DNA of 64,000 nt, from positions 806,001-870,000 of the forward strand of contig UWYS01000001.1 in assembly GCA_900291925.1 (NCBI GenBank), given 5' to 3'. Of the stretch, positions 41,049-52,628 are shown piece after piece (the first letter of the stretch is position 1; each line of letters starts with the position of its first letter). A model generated the notes under the pieces. That model was not told the origin of the DNA and did not search any database. It saw nothing but the letters and a program-made list of their open reading frames with translations. Origin of the DNA: Thecaphora thlaspeos (Eukaryota > Basidiomycota > Ustilaginomycetes > Urocystidales > Glomosporiaceae). A program made the position numbers and the translations under genes.

Positions 41049-43051
41049 ATGAGCAAGTGAGTACGCGCTGCCTGACTGTCTTCGGCATGGAAGACGTTGA
41101 GCTGACGCCACGTCCGGCGGTCGAGCGCAGATTGTCCAAAGTCAACGGCACCAAATCTAGCGCTGCGCCTGCGCCGTTGCAATCTCCCTCATCTCACTCC
41201 CAAGACTCCCTCTTCGATGACGACGAACGCATAGACTGGGCGCAGTTCTGTGCGACCGTCTCGTCCGTCTCGATTGCGACTTCTTCACCTGACGCGCTCA
41301 AGGCCACCGAGACGTTTACAAAGCTTACCTCGTCCAATCATCCGTTCGACCTGCTTCAACTCTTGGGGCTGAACGACACACACTGGTTCAGTTCCTTTGG
41401 CTCAGACAATTTCGGGCTGGAAAAGGTGGTCCGCTACTCTGCCCTTCTGCTGCTTAAGCGCGACTTTGAGATTGCATCCCGCCCTCTCCCATTCGTCAAC
41501 AAGAGGGCGGACGACCTTAACGAGGCGGTTTCGGAGGTCATCACCTTGCCGTTCCTCATGGACCTCTACCGCCTCGATGGCGAAGGGGTTGAGCAGGAGT
41601 GGCAGAACGATACAGCGAAAAGGCGGAATGGGTGGTCCACATCTGCGTGCTGAGGCTAGTTTAGAGGGCATTTGAGGAGTTGCTCAAGGAGGGAGAGGCC
41701 GAGAGGGAGTGGACGCTCGATGCGGTCAAAAGGGAAAGAGCGGAGATGATGCACGGCGTCTGTCACGCCTTTCGTAAAGAGAGCATGGAAACGAACGGAG
41801 GGTCGCACGATACCGGGTCGAGGACGCAGGGGAAGGCGGACCAGGGTAAAAAGAAGAGAAACTAGAAGGACCGACCGTCGCCAAACGACAAGAATGCAAA
41901 GGGGTCGACGCAGAAGACCTCCATATCGCTTTCTCCTCCCCCCCGGAGCGGATCCAGGCTGTCCGACAACTGCAGTCCGCCGCCCCTGGTGGTGCCGCGA
42001 GCAGCGTCGACGAAGCATCACAAGCCCGCCGCCACGCTCAATGGGTCGCAATCGCGCAGATCGGATGCCTTTCCCGCCACGCAGCCAGTCTTCCGTCCGA
42101 GCGCCGCTGCTCTGGGCCGTGGACAGGGCGACCGAGACGCCATCCGTAGATCCGCCTCGCCGCCCCTTCCGCGACCTCTCACCTCGTCTCGACAGGCCAC
42201 TCAATCGCATCGCGTCTTGCGTTCCACCCGCACGGAGGGGGCCAAGCGAAAGTCACGAGCAGTCACGCCCCAGCACGAGGTTATCGACCTCACCCTCAGC
42301 GACGACGACGAAGCCATGCCTTTTCGACAACCTACCCGAACACGCACACGCATCCCAACATCGGGAGACCAAGACATGGAACGGCCTTCCGTGAAACTCG
42401 AGACGGAAATCGCTCGATCGGCTTCTGTCGCTTCGCGATGCGGTCACACGGCACAGCCTGCCGTCGTCCATCAGGAGGCTTACGCATCACACGAGTAATT
42501 GTACCGCGAAGCCTATCCCGTGCATCTTCTACCGCCGCCGCCACCGCCGACCTCTCAGTGGTTCGCATACGATTCAAGATATGCGCTTGCCGCTGGCTGG
42601 CACCCAGAAGCGGTGCACGCCCTGCCCTCTGCGTTCTATCCTCATGCCCATCCCTTCATGGCCGAAGCTGGCTTCGCCTCGACCATACCACCTTGCCCGT
42701 CTCCATCGACGACCCAGGCCAGACCCCTCAAACGAGAAGCCGAAGCTTGCCTCCGTCGCGCTCAGTGAACCGGTGAAGAAGGCGATGAAGCAAGTCGCCA
42801 CGTCGACCGTCGAAGCGGCGATGGACGTGTCGACGGTGAAAGACGCCGAATTGGCGGCCCTGAGCGCGAGCGACACCAGCTCCGCTACACTTGCCTCTTC
42901 CCTCACTGCCACCACTACCACCACCACTACCTCGGAGCAGTACACCGCCCTTCTGCGGGAAGCACTGCGCCTCACTGCCAGTCAAAGCAGCGACGACGAG
43001 GGAGACGCAGGCAGTGGAGGTGCCTTCGATGATGCCGAGGGAGATGTGTGA
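41049..43051 (+). pseudogene. Fragmented gene with SUMO-interaction-like motif, unknown family
   Basis: Protein-like sequence continues across the region but in shifting frames. A plausible start is an 8-base exon (41049-41056) spliced to 41131: MSKLSKVNGTKSSAAPAPLQ, then RIDWAQFCATVSSVSIATSS and PFDLLQLLGLNDTHWFSSFG. Possible further introns are 41587-41664 (a weak GTTGAG donor) and about 41849-41914. Later the frame gives HEVIDLTLSDDDEA (a SUMO-interaction-type hydrophobic-acidic motif), meets an in-frame TAA at 42496, continues in the same frame with WFAYDSRYALAAGWHPEAVH, then moves by one base near 42730 to KLASVALSEPVKKAMKQVAT and a Thr/Ser-rich acidic end. The stop and the last shift are not explained by any intron I could find, so I call it decayed. 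The alternative is a real gene with introns I missed. Confidence 0.5.
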
Positions 43052-43197
43052 CCGGAGCGCGCACATGCAGACACTCACGACGTAAACTTGCACGCTGCTC
43101 CAGGCGTTGCGTGAAAGAACACGATTCTGCTGTGCCATTCGTGCTGTGCCCTTGGATCTTTATTGTGCTCCTACAGAGTCGGCACAGCACGTCTGAC

Positions 43198-44157
43198 CTA
43201 GGCCTCGGCCTCGAGATCGCCTCCCATCCGCCTATTTCGCCTCATGCTCCTCCGAGCCTCGGCCTCGATCTCTCGTTCCGGCCTGCGCTCTACAAAGGCC
43301 TCGCCGTCCTGATTCCGCCAAATGCGGTGATGCGGACCGAGCTTGTGCCCCGTCGAGTGGCGCCACGACGCGTTCTGATCCCACGTTCCGTCGCATCGAT
43401 ACGCCCCCTGCCCCGTCTGCCTGCCGCGTTCTTGCGAGATGTCACCGGAGCCGTCTTGGTCGTCGTCAGAGTCGTCGGAATCCGATTGTTGCGAGGAGGA
43501 CGAGTGACCGTCCTCGCCCTCGAGCTTGATCGAGCCGATACCGCGGTAGGTAAAGTACATCTTGACGAGCGGAATGCTGAAGGTGTGGCCGAGGATGGAC
43601 GAGAGGATCAGGACGTAGGTGACGGGCTTCACCACTCTGTACACGCAGAAAAAATGGCAGGGCAGTAAGAAAAGTGGTGCGTATCCGGCTCAGCGAATTG
43701 CCGCCTTCGTCTTCCGCCCATGGCGAGCTGACACTGCTAAGTGGGCCAGACGGACTCACTCCAAGATCCTGCGAACCGCGTGGCCATCTCCGTCGTCCTT
43801 GAATTCGTCGATGATCTGCTCCATGTAGTAGAAAGCGCCAGCTCCAGAGGGAGCAAAATACCCGATGAAGGCCGCCTCGGAGACATCGCGGATAGCGGGC
43901 ACGTATCTGTAGAGGGCCAGCATGGCGGGTAAGCGGCGAAAAAGAAGGAACGACATGCCCAGCAACACGAGCCGCGCGGGCGTCATGCCGTACTCGGGGG
44001 CGTTGAAGCCGTCCCACGGGATTGTAGCGCCGAGGAAGGCGAAGAAGACGATGTTGAGCAGGAGCCCGAGGCAGTTGTCGACCTCGCATTCCTCGCATTG
44101 CTCTCGGTAGAAATCGTTCCAGCTGAGTGCGACTCCCGCGACAAAGGCGGCATCCCT
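43198..44157 (-). pseudogene. 5'-truncated Nha1/Sod2-type Na+(K+)/H+ antiporter
   Basis: Two exons remain: about 43761-44157 (ending at 43760) and 43198-43636, joined in phase. They match the C-terminal half of the fungal plasma-membrane cation/proton exchanger: AAFVAGVALSWNDFY, LLLNIVFFAFLGATIPWDGF, LVLLGMSFLLFRRLPAMLAL, EAAFIGYFAPSGAGAFYYME, then VVKPVTYVLILSSILGHTFS and IPLVKMYFTYR, followed by a Ser/Asp/Arg tail. The first six or so membrane helices, including the Asp-Asp transport site, are absent: upstream of 44157 the frame loses similarity and there is no exon before the pogo-like relic. It was probably cut by a rearrangement. Expression, if any, could not give a working exchanger. 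Confidence 0.75.
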
Positions 44158-44287
44158 GGGCGGCATCCCTTGGCCCCTGCTCTTCTCTGCAGGGAGCAGC
44201 CCAGAAGCGCCTCATCACTGAGCTCAGCCTCGCCTCGAGAAAGACAATAAAAAGGCCACAAAATTCAAGATTCAAAAGAATCTATTA

Positions 44288-44914
44288 ACGTGATCGATGT
44301 AGTATCCGGATGCATGTAAAAGGCAGGCGGGACGCGTCTGCCTTTTGAGCCTCCCACCACCACCACGCCTCCATCTCGCTTTGATCGTGGTCTTGAGAAC
44401 GCACGCATCAAGGCGGTCACTGTGGAGGGCGTCAAGGCTTTTTTGTGGTCTTCCGCAGCGTAGTCAGTGAGTACCAGCTTCGTCGTGACCTGGTCTTCAA
44501 CATGGACGAGACCGGGTTCATGATGGGCGTAGGCAGTCGGCAGCGTGGCTCCTGGGCTACGAGCAGGCGGTAGCGTCGGCCAATGCTGATGCCAACCTCT
44601 CTGAGGCCGACGTGGGCCAACTCTACTGGCCGCAGCAGTGGATGCTGCCCAGCGTTGACGCCACCAGCACCCAACCACCATACGCGGTGCTTCTGCAGCG
44701 GCAAGGCTTCTAGATCTTTGACCTGTATCAGCCTGGGCCTTCCAACAGGCCAGCTGTGTAGCCCTTGATCTCACAAATCAATTGGTCCCCATCTTTGCCC
44801 TCTCTGTACTGTACTGCAGCCATGGATGATTGTGACCGAGTACTGTCGCCATGTCAAGTATCGATATGGAGCCATCCGGGTACTACAGGCATCCGGGTAC
44901 TACATCAATCACGT
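44288..44914 (+). mobile_element. Pogo-like (Tc1/mariner) deletion derivative with TIRs and TA target site
   Basis: 627 bases with 26-base terminal inverted repeats (ACGTGATCGATGTAGTATCC at the left, matching GGGTACTACATCAATCACGT at the right with few changes) flanked by TA dinucleotides at 44286-44287 and 44915-44916. A second inner copy of the TIR core (CATCCGGGTACTACAG) sits near 44874. Inside, a plus-strand fragment reads YQLRRDLVFNMDETGFMMG, the first catalytic Asp region of pogo/Fot1 DDE transposases. The rest of the transposase is deleted. Confidence 0.85.
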
Positions 44915-44978
44915 TATGGTCGTGCGACACTGGCAGCCTCGGCCCTTCGTCATCCCCCGCGTTCGTGGCCCTCTCATC

Positions 44979-45662
44979 TCAGTGCCTCGGCTTGTCCAGC
45001 TCCTCCGGCCCGAAGCTCATCGGAAGGAGGTAGTCGAGCGTCACGCATTCCACGTTGGGCTCGTTGAGCTCCTTGCCCTGGAGGTCCTCGGGCTCTTGTC
45101 CCGACGCGTCCGCCTTTTGGCTCTTGTCTCGCGACCACTTGCAGCCCACCATGAGCACCCTCGTCTCGAGCGAGCAGAACTCGCGGATCACCTGCCGGCA
45201 GAAGCCGCACGGGCTGCAGCTCCCCTCGAGGTCCGATGCTACTGCGACGGCGATGATGTCGCCCCGCTCCACCTTTCGCCCCGCAGCGCTCTCATCGACC
45301 GAGAGAGACGTGCAGCGCATGATGGCCTTTGAGATGGCGGTCCGCTCGGCGCAGACTGTCCCGCCGTATGAGGCGTTCTCCATGTTGGCTCCCAGGATCA
45401 TCTCGCCCCACTTCAATAGAAGCGCGGCGCCGACGCGAAACTTGCTGCAAAGGTGAGACCGTTGTCAAAGGGCGAATATCAGGCGGGGCAACGGACGAGG
45501 TCAATCGTCGACGATCAAGGTCCGCAGCTATGAGCTTGGTCGTCAGCGGAGCACCATCGCGACTCACCTGTACGGGGCGTACGCCAGCTTGCGGGCCTCC
45601 TGTGCCGCTTCGAGGAGGTCATGCTTGCGGTCGGCAATCAATTTGAGGTCGGCCGCGTCCAT
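44979..45662 (-). CDS. cdd1: Cytidine deaminase
   Basis: 186 residues. Exons 45568-45662 and 44979-45444. Converts cytidine and deoxycytidine to uridine forms in pyrimidine salvage, which links it to the uridine kinase at 9.8-11.5 kb. Motifs: KLAYAPYSKFRVGAALLL, GANMENASYGGTVCAERTAI (Cys-Ala-Glu, catalytic Glu and one zinc Cys), and SCSPCGFCRQVIREF (PCxxC, two zinc Cys). The C-terminal tail YLLPMSFGPEEL is the tetramer signature. The only odd feature is a Lys/Asp/Glu-rich insertion before it (CKWSRDKSQKADASGQEPED). It lies 65 bases from the pogo-like relic and is intact. Confidence 0.95.
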
Positions 45663-45976
45663 AGTTGATGACGGTGTCAGAGGTAAGGTCGTCGTTCAAA
45701 TGGTCCTTCAGACGAGACCTTGATGGTGTTGGTGAGGCATAGCGATGATGGGCGAAGCTGGTCGCTTTGACCACCTCGGTCCGCGCACCTACACGGCCCG
45801 GAGGAAGCCGAGCCAAAAGGTGGGCTTCGGAGCCGGGCGAACGCATAGCACGTCCAGCTGCAGAGCTGCTGCCCTCCTCGTCCCCTTCCTCCTAGGTGTG
45901 TGTCAGTCTCCGGCTCAGCATCGACAGCCTTCTGCATCCCTCCCTCGGAAGACATGCGGCCACATTCACCAACACC

Positions 45977-47609
45977 ATGAGTCAGCACAGCACCTCCGCC
46001 GTGGGCCGACACAACTACCCACCCACCATCACGGCGCGGCCGCCGTTCCTCTCGCTCATACAGGCGCAGCCGCTCTCGGCTGTTCCGATGCATCCGACCG
46101 CCGCCGCCTCGTCTTCGTCTGCATCCTCGTCGTCGTCTTCAGGTCTGAGCCGCTACCTCATCCACTCTCGCAGCCAGAGCGTCGGAGACCTCCGCCTGCA
46201 GGTCAGCCTCGACGCGGATCCGTCTACGCCGACGCAGGAAAAGGGCGACGGCCGCCTCGAACCCGTCTGGTACCGCGAACGCTTCCTCTCGCACAACAAC
46301 GAGATCGTCGACCAACTCGTCGACTGCGGCTCCTCAAACGTCTCCTGGTCTATCCATCGACCGACGAGGGGCTGGTACCTCCACTTACGCTCCCCGCTCT
46401 TGCCGCGCGGGACAGCTGTGCCGCTTCGCTCTGCCAACGCCAGGGACGACGACCAGTCGGTCACGCCCCTCACTTTCAACCTCAGGACGAGGATCAAGAG
46501 AGACGCCCTCTCCCGAACGCGGCCCTCGCTAGATAGAGAGGCGCTGTCCGATTCTGCTTCGCACCAGGGATCAGCGTCACCACCGGGCGGCTCGGTTGTT
46601 CCGCGACAGGGCGCTGAGCTGGCTCGGCCCTCGTCCCTGCCGAATGGCAAGGCAAAGCGAGAGGGACGCCGGGTCCCCGGACCTTCGAGCAACGCCACAG
46701 AGGGTCGAGCGACGGGTCGGTCCGATACACTGCACACAGGCCATGCGAGGAAGAGGAGCACAGCAGGGTCCGGCACACATCATTACGGACCGCGGAAGGC
46801 ATCCGGTCGAAGCGAGCTGGTCGTGGGCAGCCCGACGATCGGAGAGCACGATGAAGGCGAACTGTATACCGCGGCGAGAGGCACCTCGAATGGCACCTCG
46901 AGGCTTACCGGCACCACTGTGAGGGCGCCGAGAAGTCCTCACGCGGATCGACCCTACTCGCCCGCCGAACCGCGGGGCTTCGACAGCGGACCGCTCAGCC
47001 GACGCTCGACTCTGCAGCAGACGGGGAAGGGCAGGTTGTGGGAACAGGGTTCCATGGACTGCACATTCGTTCTGTGTGACGGTGCAAGGCGCCCATTCCT
47101 AGCCAAGGGCGGAGCCAGCCGCGACGATACGCAGCCCCATGTCGCGAGCGAGGTGGCTCTGGCGGGGAAGCAAGGCTGGGCAAGGTGGGCCTGGAACCTC
47201 GTTCCGCGGGACTTGCGTCCGGCCCTGCCGCTGGACACGGACAAGAGCTTCAGCCTGTGGTGGCTCGACCCGCCCTTGCTGGACGATGGCGACAACAGCG
47301 GCGTCGTGCCGATCGAGGTGCTGCGCTTCACCGACCAGAGCGGCTGGTGGCTGTGGGACGTCGGAACAAGAGGCGGCTTGACGGTACAGGAGAAGGTAGT
47401 CGAGGCGATCGGACTGCAGAACGAGTTCTGGATCGCCACGGCCCTAGCATACCTAGACTTCTTGGAGACAAAGGATGTGAGTTGTCCGAGCTCCGCAGGA
47501 CGGACATCGTCGAACACCGTTAGACAGTGAACTGACACGCCCTTCTCTCATCCTATTGCGACGTGGTCGCCTCGTTCTGCAGGGCTACGAGGCAGCCAAA
47601 GAGGGCTAA
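45977..47609 (+). CDS. Uncharacterised Ser/Arg-rich protein with conserved-looking termini
   Basis: 508 residues. Exons 45977-47476 and 47583-47609, the second coding only GYEAAKEG. I do not recognise a family. Residues about 65-140 look folded (DLRLQVSLDAD, LEPVWYRERFLSHNNEIVDQ, VSWSIHRPTRGWYLHL). The middle 220 residues are Arg/Ser/Gly-rich and probably disordered. The last 130 residues look folded again: GSMDCTFVLCDGARRPFLAK, WARWAWNLVPRDLR, FSLWWLDPPLLDD, VLRFTDQSGWWLWDVGTRGG, LQNEFWIATALAYLDFLETK. Tryptophan-rich ends with a disordered middle suggest an adaptor. It is divergent from cytidine deaminase. Confidence 0.72.
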
Positions 47610-47953
47610 GAGTAGCGCTGCACATCGAGACGGCAAAGTTTGTCGCTGACACCAGCACACGAGACAGCAAGCCCATAAGATAACCAACACATAAGGCACA
47701 CACACACGGGGTACCCTCAGCGATAAGACGGCAATTCACAGGGGCAACGCGACCCTAGCAGCACAAGACACATCAGCCTCGCACTTTCTGTATCAAATCA
47801 ACATGTGAAACGTGGATTACCTCGACGAGCCCTGCGGTCCAGATGCTGCGAAGGTATAGCTTTCAATGACACGACCGTGCGTGCGCGCATGATTGAGCTC
47901 TTCGAAGCCGGGGACCAACACCACGCTAGTCCGTACCCATTCAGGACGCTGGT
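47610..47953. other. Convergent 3' intergenic spacer
   Basis: Between two converging genes; holds a short CA-rich run near 47698-47707. Nothing else seen. Confidence 0.4.
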
Positions 47954-49167
47954 CTAGTGGAACTTGCCCGGGACGACGGGAAGACTGGCGGCTAGGCCGC
48001 CGTCGACGGGGAGGGCGACGCCGTTGACATACGAGGCCTCGTCGGAGGCCAGGAAGGTGACGGCGTTGGCGATCTGGGTGCGGTCAAGAGCATGCACACA
48101 GAGCAAAACATCGGAGTCAGCACGCCGTTGCCGTGGTCTCGCCGCTGCGGCGGATCGGCTATGGTTTGGTTCGAGGGCAAACTCACCTCGGCGGCGACGC
48201 CGTACCTGCCGGCGGGATTGAGCTGGCCGATCTTGGAAGCGGTACCCCTCTCTCTGGCCATGTCAAAGACGGCCGAGGTCATGCCGGTTTCGATCAGGCC
48301 GGGACAGACGGCATTGACGCGGACGCCTGTCCTTGTGAGCTGCCAGGCCGAGGTGCTTGCAATCGAGATGACGGCGGCCTTGGAGGCCGAGTAGTCGACC
48401 GAGCCGGCACCGCTCCTGAGGCCAGCGACCGATGCGGTCATGATGATGGATCCGCCCGACTCGGGCTTCGAGGCGGACGTCTGCTGCATAGCCTCGGAGG
48501 CGTACTTGCAGGCGAGGAAGCACGATGTAACGTTGATGTGGTGGGTGGTCTCGAGGTCTTCGACGTCTGTGGCCGAGAGGGGCGCGCCGGTTGCGCGGGC
48601 GGCGTTGGCGTAGAAAATGTCGAGGCGGCCTTCGTCCTTGAGCGCCTGTTGGCAGATGGCCGAGATTGCCTTTTCGTCTGCGACGTCGCACTCGAGGGTT
48701 GTCAGCTTGACGTCCGGGTACTTTGCGGCGATGGTCTTTTCGAGGTCCGGCAGGTTGTCGCCGTCCAGGTCGAGGGCGTAGAGGTGCTTGACACCTGGTT
48801 TCGATTGGCAGCGTGGGTGTCAGTGAGCCGCGAGGACGATGGTTGCGATGCTGCGGTGCTTCATACACCTTTCGTCGAGCTTACCTTCGTGAGCGAACTG
48901 CAACGCCGAGGCTCGGCTGAGATGCAGGGTGGTGAGAGGGGAAGGGTGTGGCATGGCGCTGAGTAAGGCGAGAGGGAGGTTGGGAAGATGGAGGGAGATG
49001 TATGCTCACCCGATGCCGGTCAGGCTGCCGCAGCCGGTGATGATGGCGACTTTTCCTGCGAGTCTTCCGGAACGAGGCTTGTCGTTGAGATGGTTTCGGA
49101 TCTTGTCAAGCCTGGCGACGACGATGTCGTAGGCCTTTTTCTGTGCGTCGGAGATCTTGGAGGCCAT
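47954..49167 (-). CDS. Short-chain dehydrogenase/reductase
   Basis: 305 residues. Exons 49010-49167, 48885-48916, 48187-48794, 47954-48073. NAD(P)-binding start [20 protein letters not shown] (the TGxxxGxG loop), [14 protein letters not shown] after the second strand (the acidic Asp favours NAD), [61 protein letters not shown] with the catalytic Ser and Tyr-x-x-x-Lys (YSASKAAV), and [17 protein letters not shown]. The end [17 protein letters not shown] is the usual C-terminal signature. Substrate unknown. A 40-residue N-terminal helix precedes the fold. Exon 2 is only 32 bases. Confidence 0.92.
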
Positions 49168-49220
49168 GTTGAGGATGTTTGTCAAGGGTAGGGGCGCGAG
49201 GAGTGTAGCGTGTGGAAGCA

Positions 49221-49336
49221 CGAGGAGAGGAGGGAGGGGGCGGGGGGGTAGGGGATAGGGAGAAGAGGGGAAGTGAGAGAAGAGAGGAGAGGGAGGAGAG
49301 GGAGGAGAGAGGAGGAGAGAGGAGGGAGGAGACGAG
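49221..49336. repeat. Purine-only (GGAGA)n tract in the SDR 5' region
   Basis: Over 100 bases almost entirely A and G, with GGAGAGA and GGGAGGAGA near-repeats. It is polypyrimidine on the transcribed strand of the SDR gene and could form triplex DNA. Confidence 0.6.
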
Positions 49337-49722
49337 AGCCGAGGGACGTTGGGCATGTGGCATCCTTCCCCGCACTCTGAGTGTGCCGGGCTGGCCGGCA
49401 TCTTTTTGAAGGTCTTCCTGTGTCCCAGCCGGCTACATCCTCACTTATGGGGCCGAGGCCACCACCCGAGTTCCGAAGGGAGGCGCTGCCATCGGGATCG
49501 GGGTGCTTGGACGTGCCAAAGTGGCACCACCACGCACCCGCCACCTGCCAGCGCATATCGAAAGCGTTGGCGCCAAGTTATTCGGAGCGCCTTGTTGGAC
49601 ACTCCTCTTGCACGCCACCCCCGCAGGCCTGGCGATAGCCTTGGTACACATGCCATCCCAGCGCCCCTCGCTCCTTTGACACCTTTCCCACTCACCCGCG
49701 CACCAACCCTTTCCGCACCAAG

Positions 49723-52361
49723 ATGACCGCCGCGGCGACCCGCCACCAGCCCAGGGCCTGGATCAGCCTCTGGCTCGCCCTCTCCAGCCTGGTCGTCGCC
49801 TGGGACTTCCACTACGTCCTCCTCCGCCCACGCTCCATGACCGGTGGCGACCTCGCCTGGCTCTGGAGTCCCTACGAGCTGTACGGCGGCATCGACTACA
49901 TCTACGGCCCTGTCGCATGGAACGCAAACGATGGCTTCCCCGCCGCACAGAGCATCATGAACGTTGCAGAGACCGCCATCAACCTTTTCTACCTCTACCT
50001 CGCTCACCTCAACGCCACACCCACCGCCATCGCCGCCGCTCCGCTCGTCGGCTTCACCTCGGTCGTCATGACCCTCAGCAAGACGGTCTTATACATGCTC
50101 AACGTGAGTCGCCTCCAGTCGCCACAAGTTTCCCCTGCTGCACTGCTGTCTGATTCCACGTTTGCATGACTTCCCAATCCCAATCCCTTCCCCTCCCGCC
50201 ACCCACGCTGCCGTAGGACTACTGCTGCGGCTGGTGCAAGACCGGCCATAACAACTGGCGAGATCGCCTCTTGCTCTGGGTCCTCCCCAACGGCATGTGG
50301 CTTCTCTTTCCCGCCCTGATCATGTACGCACTTGGAGCAGAGATCTACACAAACCTCAAGCTTCTCGAGCAAGCTAAAGGTGCCAAGGCAAATGGCAAAG
50401 CTACCAAGGCTTTAGTCAAGCTGGCTGAAACAGAGGACCCGGCCTCGACCTCCCCCTCTCAATACCGCCTTGTCCATCACGATCAGCTTCCAGCGTGGGG
50501 TGAGTGCGACGGCAATGCTACGACGAGGTGGACAGCCATCATCGAGCTGACCGTTTGTGGCGTCCAATCTCCTCCTCCTCCTCTTCCTCCTCCTCCGCCG
50601 CCTCTTCCGTCCGACAGCCAAGGACAATCCACTGATCAGAACGAGCTATCGACGACCCGGAGGAACCGGAGAGGCGACAAAAAAAATGTATGAACACGAC
50701 ACCTTTGCCAAATGCTGGCGGAGCGTCTGGGCGTTTTGGCACAACGAGACCGGTGAGTGCCAGCATCGTCCGCGACGTCCAAGCATTCGCCTCGACCGTG
50801 AATGGTCGTACAGTGCTGACGTGACGGCCGTCTTCCTCCTCCCCCTCCTCCCCCTCCTCCCCCTCCTCCCCCTCTTTCTCCCTCCCCTCCCCCTTCCTCC
50901 CCATTTTCTCCATCTTTTCCTCTGTCCGGGGCTGGTGGCAACGGCAGTCAACATACACACGCACATGTGGGGAGCGCTGTTCGCCCTGACGCTATCGTCG
51001 ACGCACCTGTTGCAGCACTTCGACCTACTTCCCGCCTTTGTTCGACCGCTTTCCCACCATCCTATCTTCTACCCCGCCTCCCTAACGTTCACCACCAGCG
51101 CCGGAAGAGTGCTGCGTCTCGCTGCTGCCTCGTATCCCGCTACCAGGGCCCCGCGCTCGCTCCCAAACCTCGCCACGTCCCAACCTGCTTTGAATCGTCT
51201 ATCAGGCCCTTTGTCTACCCTTCGCTCCTTCTTCAGCCAACCTTCGACGACTGCTTCGACGCTCGCCCAAGCAACCGGCAACATGGCCCAGAACCCACTG
51301 TCTGTACGACCGCCGGATACCCTCGATGTTGTCGGCTTTGGCATCTTCTTTGTCGCTGCTGTGATTTGCCTCGGCTTTAGCGCTTCCTACCATACCGTCG
51401 GGTGCCACTCGCAGTATGTTTCGAGGGTGTTTAACCGGATAGATTAGTGGGTAGGCCGATGCTTTGGGCGAGCTCGTCGCAGTTGAAGAGGCAGGCTTGC
51501 TGACTTTCCGACGGTCAATTCGGTCGCACCCGCTCGAACAGCATCGGTATCGTCGTCATGATTGTCGGCAGCTTCTTGTAGGTCAATCCACGGGGTGCAG
51601 CAATGCTACGACCTCCGTCGCACGGTACTGATGCACTCGCTAGACACCGCCCATCTGCCTTCCTTTCTACCACAGACCCGCGCTTCATTACGGCTTCTAC
51701 TGCCACCCACACCTCCAGCTCTACTATTCTGTCGCCATCATCCTAATGGGTTCTGGTAAGTCTCTTTTCCACAGTCACTGCCTTCCGCTCTCCCCATCAT
51801 GACTGACACAGCGCTAACGGAGTGCTTGGTACATTGCTCACCTGACTTTGACGCTTCAGTCGCCATTTACGTTGTGATTGCGCCGAAATACGGCACGCCG
51901 CAATATCGACCCTATCGCACCTGCGTCTTCCTCGTCCTCGGCCTGAGTGCTATCTTCCCTGTCTTGCACATCATAAACGTCTATGGCGTGAGCTTTATTC
52001 CAACCATTCGCTGTTCCGTACCCTTCCTTAGCTCAGGGCAGGAATCTGACGTCGTTGTCCTCTTCGCACCTCTTCAAAACAGTACGGCACAATCCGGCAT
52101 ACGATGGGATTGCGCTTCCTGTTGACATCGGGAGCGCTCTACGTGGTCGGTGCTGTGCTCTATATGCTGAGGGTACCGGAACGTTTCGCCCCGGGGCGCT
52201 TCGACCTCGTCGGATCGTCGCATCAGATCTTCCACTGCCTCATCCTCCTCGCTGCAGCGGCGCACTACGTATCGTTGCGGAGGGCCTATGGATTCTGGCA
52301 CACCGTCGAGACGTTGGGCGGCGTAGGGAAAGAAGGCGTCTGCCAGGCTCTCGAGGCGTGA
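49723..52361 (+). CDS. Fusion of EXPERA-like four-helix membrane protein with AdipoR/PAQR (Izh) receptor
   Basis: 606 residues in one continuous spliced frame. Exons 49723-50103, 50217-50499, 50618-50752, 50948-51446, 51542-51577, 51676-51755, 51860-51987, 52083-52361; every phase agrees. Residues 1-190 form four helices with EXPERA/EBP-like features (WLALSSLVVAWDFHYVLLRP, MTGGDLAWLWSPYELYGGID, MTLSKTVLYMLNDYCCGWCK, VLPNGMWLLFPALIMYALGA). Residues about 205-606 are a full PAQR receptor: YRLVHHDQLPAWAKDNPLIR, KCWRSVWAFWHNETVNIHTH, SASYHTVGCHS with zinc His415, PALHYGFYC, YRPYRTCVFL, and SSHQIFHCL with His561 and His565. A ~100-residue loop enlarges the first part. No in-frame Met lies between the two halves, so the receptor seems to lack its own start. 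PAQR proteins act on ceramide or membrane lipids; EXPERA proteins bind sterols. Confidence 0.82.
50834..50880. repeat. CCTCCCCCT tandem array in intron 3 of the fusion gene
   Basis: Near-perfect 9-base pyrimidine repeats inside the intron between 50753 and 50947; lengthens the polypyrimidine tract before the acceptor. Confidence 0.6.
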
Positions 52362-52628
52362 TCTCGAGGGCCAGTTCCGAGAGTTCTTTTGGACCTTTTC
52401 CTACTTTGACCTTGCTTGCCTTTGCTACCATCTGCTGCCATACCCATCTCTGTTTTAGACTGCGAGCTCTGCTCTGCTCTGCTAAGTCGGTCGTCCAGTG
52501 TGCAGAAGGCCATTCGAGAATGCAAAAAGAATCGATTCCAGGAAAAGATGCTGAGGGAAAGTCAGGGGGACCGGAGCGAGAGAAGCCGTGACAAGACAAA
52601 AGAAAAGACCGATGTAAAGGCTCGCCGT

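Noticed and set aside
50271..50693. Plus-strand ORF extending beyond 50499 with a Pro-rich end
   Set aside because: The end after Trp221 is intron sequence; splicing from 50499 to 50618 restores the conserved PAQR start.
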